Shown here piece after piece: positions 6,781 to 11,151 of a stretch of 11,151 nt of DNA; the first letter of the stretch is position 1; each line of letters begins with the position of its first letter. The notes below the pieces were generated by a model that was given only the letters and a program-made list of their open reading frames with translations, made no database searches and was not told where the DNA came from. Origin of the DNA: Aliarcobacter sp. (GTDB taxonomy: Bacteria; Campylobacterota; Campylobacteria; Campylobacterales; Arcobacteraceae); NCBI GenBank assembly GCA_023268955.1, contig JALRJW010000213.1:1-11151 (forward strand), given 5' to 3'. The translations under genes and the position numbers were made by a program.

Positions 6781-7323
6781 TTAAATTTTAAAATAATCCC
6801 TAGTATATTCATACCCAGAGTAAATAGTTAAAACTACTGCTAACCATAATAAAGCAGTTGCAAATGGCCAATTCATAATTAAAAATCCAATTGCAATCAT
6901 TTGAACAACAGTTTTAACTTTTCCTGCCATTGTTGAAGCTACACTTTTACCTTCTCCAACAGCAACAACTCTAAGTCCTGTGATAAAAAATTCCCTTGAT
7001 AGTATTAGAAAAACAGCCCAAGCACTTGCTCTATCAATAACCATTAGACCTAAGAATCCAGCTAAAATTAACATTTTATCAGCTAGTGGATCAAGTATGC
7101 TTCCTAGTTTTGTCATTTGATCCCAAGTTCTAGCTATGTATCCATCAAAAAAGTCTGTGATTGAAGCAATTACAAATATTAAACCTGCAAAATAATCAAA
7201 CCAAGATGGATGCCAAGAAGAGAATAGATGACTATCTCTTCCTATAAAAAACCATAACATTAATGGTGCTAGAAATATTCTAAAAAGTGCTAAAGCGTTA
7301 GGTAGATTTAAAGATTTCTTCAT
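6781..7323 (-). CDS. pgsA: CDP-diacylglycerol--glycerol-3-phosphate 3-phosphatidyltransferase PgsA
   Basis: A 180-residue integral membrane enzyme that makes phosphatidylglycerophosphate, the first committed step to phosphatidylglycerol and cardiolipin. The CDP-alcohol phosphotransferase signature is complete: D57-x2-D60-G61-x2-A64-R65-x8-G74-x3-D78-x3-D82. Hydrophobic helices surround it at about 8-27, 44-56, 84-100, 106-118, 132-150 and 153-168. NLPNALALFRIFLAP near 6-20 is also typical of PgsA rather than of other members of the superfamily. The ATG at 7323 overlaps the reductase stop by one base (TAATG), with no strong ribosome site close by, so its translation probably depends on the upstream gene. 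The rseP gene follows 18 bases later. The call is firm. Confidence 0.95.
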   Translation of the reverse strand: MKKSLNLPNALALFRIFLAPLMLWFFIGRDSHLFSSWHPSWFDYFAGLIFVIASITDFFDGYIARTWDQMTKLGSILDPLADKMLILAGFLGLMVIDRASAWAVFLILSREFFITGLRVVAVGEGKSVASTMAGKVKTVVQMIAIGFLIMNWPFATALLWLAVVLTIYSGYEYTRDYFKI

Positions 7324-8102
7324 TATTTAAATGTTGTTCCACCATCTACGATTAAAGTATGACCTGTAATCCAAGATGCATCTTTAGTACATAAGAAATA
7401 ACATGATTGTGCTAAATCTTCTGGTTGACCAATTCTATTTAATGGAGAGTATTCAGCTGTTTTAGCTTTAACTTCTTCATAGTTTGTAAATGCTTTAAGT
7501 GCATCTGTATCAATAGGTCCACCCGAAACAGCATTAACTCTAATACCCATTTCACCTAATTCAGTTGCAGCATATCTAACCATAGCTTCAACAGCTGCTT
7601 TATTTGTTCCATGTCCTGAATAGTTTTCAATATATACTAAGTTTCCTGTTGAAGATAGTGAAACAATTGAACCACCACCAACTTTTTGCATTCTTTTTGC
7701 AGCTTGTTGAGCACCACAAACAAAAGCGTTTACAGTTGCTGTGTAAATATTGTTTAAACCTCTTGGTTTTAATTTCATAAATTTACCATAACCACCAACA
7801 ACAGCTCTACCATAAATCATAGCATTAGAAATAAAGAAATCAATTCTGTCAAAATCTTTGTCAATTTCATCAAATAACTCTTTTGCAGTTTCAGGTTCTA
7901 AAATATTATATGGGTAAGCTTTACATTTTACACCAAATTTCTCTTCAACATCTTTACAAATATCTTCAGCAATTTGACCATTTGAATTATATGTAAAAGC
8001 TACATTAATTCCATTGCTAGCAAATTTATAAACACACTCTTTCCCTATACCTTTTGTACCACCAGTTACTACTAGTGTTTTTCCTTGCATTTCATTGTTC
8101 AT
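7323..8102 (-). CDS. fabL: FabL-type enoyl-ACP reductase (short-chain dehydrogenase family)
   Basis: A 259-residue Rossmann-fold oxidoreductase of the SDR family. The nucleotide motif T13-G-G-T-K-G-I-G20 is classical. The active-site pair is Y161-x6-K168 (NYSGHGTNK), the spacing of enoyl-ACP reductases rather than the Tyr-x3-Lys of ordinary SDRs. The segment after it (ELGEMGIRVNAVSGGPIDTD, followed by ALKAF) closely resembles Bacillus subtilis FabL as I recall it. The protein ends with DGG near the C terminus. It would reduce trans-2-enoyl-ACP in fatty acid elongation; NADPH is the FabL cofactor (family knowledge). The ATG at 8102 overlaps the dapA stop by one base (TAATG), with GAGG at 8117-8114. 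Campylobacterota often also carry FabI, so this may be a second reductase. Reading it only as a generic SDR remains possible. Confidence 0.78.
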   Translation of the reverse strand: MNNEMQGKTLVVTGGTKGIGKECVYKFASNGINVAFTYNSNGQIAEDICKDVEEKFGVKCKAYPYNILEPETAKELFDEIDKDFDRIDFFISNAMIYGRAVVGGYGKFMKLKPRGLNNIYTATVNAFVCGAQQAAKRMQKVGGGSIVSLSSTGNLVYIENYSGHGTNKAAVEAMVRYAATELGEMGIRVNAVSGGPIDTDALKAFTNYEEVKAKTAEYSPLNRIGQPEDLAQSCYFLCTKDASWITGHTLIVDGGTTFK

Positions 8103-8989
8103 TATTTTATTACCTCGTATTTTAATAAAGTTTGTTCTAGTTTTTTCATAGTTTCAGAACTTGGATTTGTTAGTGGAAGTCTAAACTCTAAAGTATCCAA
8201 TAATCCTGCTATATACATAGCAGCTTTAATTGGGATAGGGTTACTTTCACAGAATAAAACATTGTTTAATGGATATAAAAATTCATTTAACTCTCTTGCT
8301 TCATCATATTTACCTTCATTTACTAAATCTACTAATTTAGATTTTAGGTTAGGTAAAATATTAGCAGTTACAGAAATGATTCCTTTAGCTCCTGATGTTA
8401 GCATTGGAAAGTCAATTGCATCATCACCTGAAACTACTACAAAATCTTTTCTTTGAGACATTAAAGAAATAGCTCTTTCTAAAGAACCTGTTGCTTCTTT
8501 GATAGCATAAACATTTGATACATCATCAAAAAGTCTAATTGCAGTTGCCGCTTCTAAATCAACTCCAGTTCTACCTGGAACATTATAAAGCATAAATGGA
8601 ATTTCAACAGAGTTAGCTATTGCTTTATAGTGTTGGTATAAACCTTCTTGAGTAGGCTTATTATAGTATGGAGTAACAGACAATAATCCATCTGCACCTA
8701 CACCTTGAGCATGCAACGCAATATCACAAGCTTCATGGGTAGCATTTGAACCAGCTCCAGCTATAACCTTTACACCAGTACCTTTACAAGCACTAACGGC
8801 AACTTCAATACACTCTTTGTGTTCACTGTGAGATAATGTAGCACTTTCTCCAGTTGTACCAACAGGAACAACAGCATTAATTCCTTGAGCTATTTGTCTC
8901 TTTATCAAAGACTCGTATTTTTCAAGGTCAACTTTACCATTTTTAAATGGTGTAATCAATGCTGTCATTGAACCGGTTATAATATCCAT
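8102..8989 (-). CDS. dapA: 4-hydroxy-tetrahydrodipicolinate synthase DapA
   Basis: A 295-residue TIM-barrel aldolase that condenses pyruvate with aspartate semialdehyde, giving diaminopimelate for peptidoglycan and lysine. Visible are P42-V-G-T45-T46-G-E-S near 42-49, GAGSN near 78-82, TPYYNKP near 106-112, Y135 in YNVPGRTG with R140, and the Schiff-base lysine K164 in YAIKEATG. The set favours DapA over the related N-acetylneuraminate lyase or KDG aldolases. The start is ATG at 8989-8987 with AAGGA at 9002-8998 spaced about 7 bases; that site lies over the last codons and stop of the haemoglobin gene. It overlaps the FabL start by one base. The pairing with an SDR gene on one side and an M16 peptidase upstream resembles C. 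jejuni (recalled), except for the haemoglobin between them. Confidence 0.97.
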   Translation of the reverse strand: MDIITGSMTALITPFKNGKVDLEKYESLIKRQIAQGINAVVPVGTTGESATLSHSEHKECIEVAVSACKGTGVKVIAGAGSNATHEACDIALHAQGVGADGLLSVTPYYNKPTQEGLYQHYKAIANSVEIPFMLYNVPGRTGVDLEAATAIRLFDDVSNVYAIKEATGSLERAISLMSQRKDFVVVSGDDAIDFPMLTSGAKGIISVTANILPNLKSKLVDLVNEGKYDEARELNEFLYPLNNVLFCESNPIPIKAAMYIAGLLDTLEFRLPLTNPSSETMKKLEQTLLKYEVIK

Positions 8990-8993
8990 ATAT

Positions 8994-9464
8994 TTATCCT
9001 TCCTTATTAATTACAAGATCTTCTAGTTCTTGTCTTTCATCAACATTTACTGTGTGTTTAGAAAATGTTTCTAAAAAAGCCCAAAAGCTTTCTTTGGCTT
9101 CTTTAGAAATATTTGTCTTTCTTAGAACTTCTTCCATACAGCCAAGCCATTCTCTTCTGGCTTTTTCTGTAATAGAAAATTGTTCGTGGGTTTTCATCAT
9201 ATCAAAGTGTCCAACAGTTTGCGTATAAAGTTTTGGTCCGCCAGCTGCTTCAATGAAAAATTTTACATTGTGGGCTTTAACTTTTTCAAGTTCTTGCTCA
9301 TCTTGTGGAAAAAAGTTACCAATATCACTATCAACTACGATGTCATAAAAATCACTAAATAGTTTTTTTAATCCCTCTTCACCCATCTCTTCTAAAAAAA
9401 TTGGCTTTGGATATTCAAAATCTGGTTTTTCTCCAAAATTTGTTTTGGTAACTTTGTAATCCAC
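8994..9464 (-). CDS. Group II truncated haemoglobin (TrHbO-like)
   Basis: A 156-residue globin of the 2-over-2 fold, cytoplasmic, expected to bind haem and O2 or NO. Placing it by hand against Mycobacterium TrHbO gives B10 Tyr at Y40 (DFY), an aromatic CD1 at F52 (FFP), AGGP at 74-77, proximal F8 His at H93 (KTHEQF) and G8 Trp at W106 (EWLGCM), with 13 residues between H93 and W106 as in TrHbO. These features argue for group II and against the group III Ctb type known in C. jejuni. There is an N-terminal extension of about 25 residues before the globin fold. It starts with GTG at 9464-9462 directly after the M16 stop, with GAAGAG close upstream; the next Met is residue 27. It sits between the M16 peptidase and dapA genes. 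The physiological role is inferred, not shown. Confidence 0.88.
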   Translation of the reverse strand: MDYKVTKTNFGEKPDFEYPKPIFLEEMGEEGLKKLFSDFYDIVVDSDIGNFFPQDEQELEKVKAHNVKFFIEAAGGPKLYTQTVGHFDMMKTHEQFSITEKARREWLGCMEEVLRKTNISKEAKESFWAFLETFSKHTVNVDERQELEDLVINKEG

Positions 9465-10787
9465 TTATTTCTCTTCTTTTTTCAAGATCAATGTTGTAGA
9501 GTTTTTCTTTGTTAGATATTTTTTTGCAACTTCTACAATATCATATTTTTTCAAGTTTTCAATATTTTTTTCATATTCAAATAGAGGAGTTGTATTTCCT
9601 CTAATAAAATATGAACCATACAAAGATGAAACACTGCTAGAATTTTCTAAAGAGAAAATAAAATCAGCTTTTGTGTTGATTTTGATTTTTTCAATCTCTT
9701 TATCATCAAACTTTCCTTCTTTGATAGTTTCAATGATATTTAAAATCTCTTTTTCAATATCTTTAGCTTTTACACCTTCATTAGCAACAGCTACAAACAT
9801 GAATACACCTGGATCAATTAGTTCAACATTGTACGCATAAATTTGATTAGCTAATCTTTTTTTATCAACTAACTCTTTTTGTAAAATAGAACTTTTCCCT
9901 GAACTTAATAATTCACTTAAAGCAGAAAGTTTAACTTGATCTTCATGCTCATAATTTGGAATATGATAAGCCATTGCTAACATTTCTACTTGTGAATCTT
10001 TATAAATAGTTGCTTTTCTTTGTCCATCTTGAACAGGTTCAACCATGTGAACTGTTGGAATCTCTTTTGTATTTTTAATATCTTTAAAATATTTTTCACT
10101 TGAAGCAAAAACTTCTTCTTTTGTAATATCACCAGCAACTACAACAATTGCATTTTTTGGTTGATAAAAAGTACTGTGAAAATCTTTTATATCTTCAATA
10201 GTCCAGTTTTGAATATCACTCATAAAACCAATTGGAGTCCAATGATATGGATGATACAGGTATGTATTATTAAAAAGTCTGTACTGTAAATATCCCATAG
10301 GGTTATTGTCAGTTCTCCATCTTCTTTCTTCTGCTACTACATCCCTTTCAGGTTGGAACTCTTCATCTTTTAGAGTTAAGTTTTGCATTAATTCAGCAAA
10401 TAATTCTAAAGATTTATCCATATTTTTAGATGAAGATTTGATGTAATATTTTGTATAGTCAAAAGATGTTGAAGCGTTATTCATACCTCCAAAACCTTTA
10501 ACAATTTCATCAAATTCTCCAGCTTTTAAATTTTCAGTAGATTTGAAATTTAGGTGTTCAAGCATATGTGCAATACCTGATTTTCCCATAACTTCGTTTC
10601 TACTTCCAACTTTATAAAAAATATTTGTTGTAACTACATTTGTGTCATTTTTCATTGGTATCGCAACAATCTGCAATCCATTTTCTAAGTTTTTTGTATA
10701 ATATTTTGGTAGAGCATTACTACTCATTAAAAACTCCTGTAATAAGAAGAAAATTGAAAAAATATAAAGTGATAAAATCTTTTTCAT
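9465..10787 (-). CDS. M16-family zinc metallopeptidase (pitrilysin/processing-peptidase type)
   Basis: A 440-residue M16 peptidase. The inverted zinc motif H74-M-L-E77-H78 is followed by a glutamate pair E153-E154 in RDVVAEERR, the right distance for the third ligand. Other family features are GSRNE at 61-65, GIAHMLEH, and FGGMNNASTSFDYTKY near 99-114. Its size, with one active half and one inactive half, is typical of the short bacterial forms. Residues 1-25 look like a signal peptide: MKK, a core rich in Ile, Phe and Leu, and S-N-A as a possible cleavage site. The start is ATG at 10787 with AGGAGG spaced 7 bases. A second in-frame ATG, Met21 at 10727, has its own AGGAG spaced 6 bases and would give a cytosolic form. 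It is 31 bases after pyrD and touches the haemoglobin start. The substrate is unknown. Confidence 0.92.
   Translation of the reverse strand: MKKILSLYIFSIFFLLQEFLMSSNALPKYYTKNLENGLQIVAIPMKNDTNVVTTNIFYKVGSRNEVMGKSGIAHMLEHLNFKSTENLKAGEFDEIVKGFGGMNNASTSFDYTKYYIKSSSKNMDKSLELFAELMQNLTLKDEEFQPERDVVAEERRWRTDNNPMGYLQYRLFNNTYLYHPYHWTPIGFMSDIQNWTIEDIKDFHSTFYQPKNAIVVVAGDITKEEVFASSEKYFKDIKNTKEIPTVHMVEPVQDGQRKATIYKDSQVEMLAMAYHIPNYEHEDQVKLSALSELLSSGKSSILQKELVDKKRLANQIYAYNVELIDPGVFMFVAVANEGVKAKDIEKEILNIIETIKEGKFDDKEIEKIKINTKADFIFSLENSSSVSSLYGSYFIRGNTTPLFEYEKNIENLKKYDIVEVAKKYLTKKNSTTLILKKEEK
10734..10738 (-). promoter_or_regulatory. Internal ribosome binding site before Met21 of the M16 peptidase
   Basis: AGGAG on the minus strand, followed by six bases and an in-frame ATG at 10727-10725. 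It lies inside the putative signal-peptide coding part and would start a protein without the leader. It may be the real start, or a second one. Confidence 0.5.
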
Positions 10788-10794
10788 TCTAAAT

Positions 10795-10800
10795 CCTCCT
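10795..10800 (-). promoter_or_regulatory. Strong ribosome binding site for full-length M16 peptidase
   Basis: A perfect AGGAGG lies seven bases before the ATG at 10787, in the 31-base gap after pyrD. It supports translation of the longer form with the N-terminal leader. Confidence 0.7.
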
Positions 10801-10818
10801 AATATAAATTTTAATCTA

Positions 10819-11151
10819 TTATTTTAAATCAGCACCTATAACTTCTGATATGTGCATGTAACCATCTTGTTTCATAAGTTCTAAAATCTCTTCATTGATT
10901 TTTCTAACCATTGAAGGACCTTCAAAAACTAAACCTGAATAAGTTTGAACTAAAGAAGCTCCTGCTTTTAATCTATCATAAGCTTGTTTTCCATTTGAAA
11001 TTCCACCAACAGAGATTAAAACAGTTTTTCCAAATAACTCTTTAGCGATTTCTTTAAATAAATTATATGATTTTTCAGTTAAATCAGAGCTGGCAACTTC
11101 ATCATAAATTTTTAGAGGACGACCAACAATATCAACCACCAAATGACGTGG
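10819..11151 (-). CDS. pyrD: Dihydroorotate dehydrogenase (quinone) PyrD, C-terminal part
   Basis: The last 110 codons of a class 2 dihydroorotate dehydrogenase, the membrane-associated FMN enzyme that passes electrons from dihydroorotate to quinone in pyrimidine synthesis. The frame is open to the right edge, so the start is outside; the TTG at 11142 is only an internal Leu. Clear family parts are KELFGKTVLISVGGI, AYDRLKAGASLVQTYSGL, VFEGP and a DGYMHISEVIGA tail typical of Campylobacterota. The GG and the YSG parts bind the FMN phosphate. Upstream of EKSYNLF, where I would expect F-G-G-x-S-G, the frame instead reads DIVGRPLKIYDEVASSDLT, which does not fit well. It is the first gene seen of the long minus-strand run. 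The family is certain; integrity at the edge is not. Confidence 0.88.
   Translation of the reverse strand, partial: PRHLVVDIVGRPLKIYDEVASSDLTEKSYNLFKEIAKELFGKTVLISVGGISNGKQAYDRLKAGASLVQTYSGLVFEGPSMVRKINEEILELMKQDGYMHISEVIGADLK

Noticed and set aside
8085..8456. 123-codon plus-strand frame opposite dapA
   Set aside because: Antisense to DapA catalytic-domain codons, with no ribosome site or domain.
9013..9033. ACAAGA / TCTTGT inverted repeat at the end of the globin gene, considered as an attenuator before dapA
   Set aside because: Only six base pairs, inside coding sequence, and no U-tract; the dapA ribosome site is not occluded by it.
1..11151. Search for CRISPR arrays, insertion sequences, tRNA/rRNA genes, toxin-antitoxin pairs or phage genes
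   Set aside because: No regularly spaced repeats, transposase motifs, cloverleaf-like GC-rich stretches or small two-gene modules were seen; nearly all DNA is accounted for by core genes.

Overview
The window looks like ordinary core chromosome of an AT-rich member of the Campylobacterota, most likely in the Arcobacter group. The evidence is the low-GC coding style, an OorD-then-OorA order for 2-oxoglutarate:acceptor oxidoreductase, a methyltransferase / YkgJ-type Cys-rich protein / TPR protein / trpC gene string, a pyrD / M16 peptidase / dapA / short-chain dehydrogenase string, and a histidine kinase with the HQWRQPL box common in this phylum. From memory, Campylobacter jejuni has similar strings. 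That comparison is recalled, not computed. No mobile element, CRISPR array, tRNA or rRNA is visible.

Layout. (1) 1-711, minus strand: the start of the oor operon, oorD then oorA, with oorA running off the left edge. (2) 712-963: a divergent AT-rich intergenic region that should carry promoters for both directions. (3) 964-5005, plus strand: a tight five-gene run made of a tRNA1(Val)-type N6-adenine methyltransferase (TTG start), a YkgJ-family cysteine-cluster protein, an exported TPR protein, trpC and a soluble histidine kinase. The first four genes overlap each other; the kinase follows after 26 bases. (4) About 5014-5039: a perfect 10-bp inverted repeat between the two convergent units, lying partly inside the last codons of yggS. 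(5) 5017-11151, minus strand: a long eight-gene run transcribed as pyrD (cut by the right edge), M16 peptidase, group II truncated haemoglobin, dapA, FabL-type enoyl-ACP reductase, pgsA, rseP, yggS. Junctions are -1 to +31 bases, so it is probably one transcript.

How the genes fit together. The oor genes serve central carbon metabolism with an oxygen-labile iron-sulfur enzyme. The long minus-strand run mixes pyrimidine synthesis (PyrD), diaminopimelate/lysine synthesis (DapA), fatty acid elongation (FabL), phosphatidylglycerol synthesis (PgsA), envelope proteolysis (RseP, M16) and PLP homeostasis (YggS). This is mostly precursor supply and upkeep of the envelope, with a haem protein for O2/NO chemistry inserted among them. 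The plus-strand run combines a tRNA modification enzyme, an uncharacterised metal-binding protein, a periplasmic TPR protein, tryptophan synthesis and an orphan sensor kinase, without an obvious common pathway.

I found no convincing new system. The points most worth a second look are the two well-formed translation starts of the M16 peptidase (exported or cytosolic form), the atypical sequence of PyrD at the right edge, the FabL-like Tyr-x6-Lys reductase, the haemoglobin inside the biosynthetic run, the YkgJ/TPR pair and the terminator-like hairpin inside yggS.
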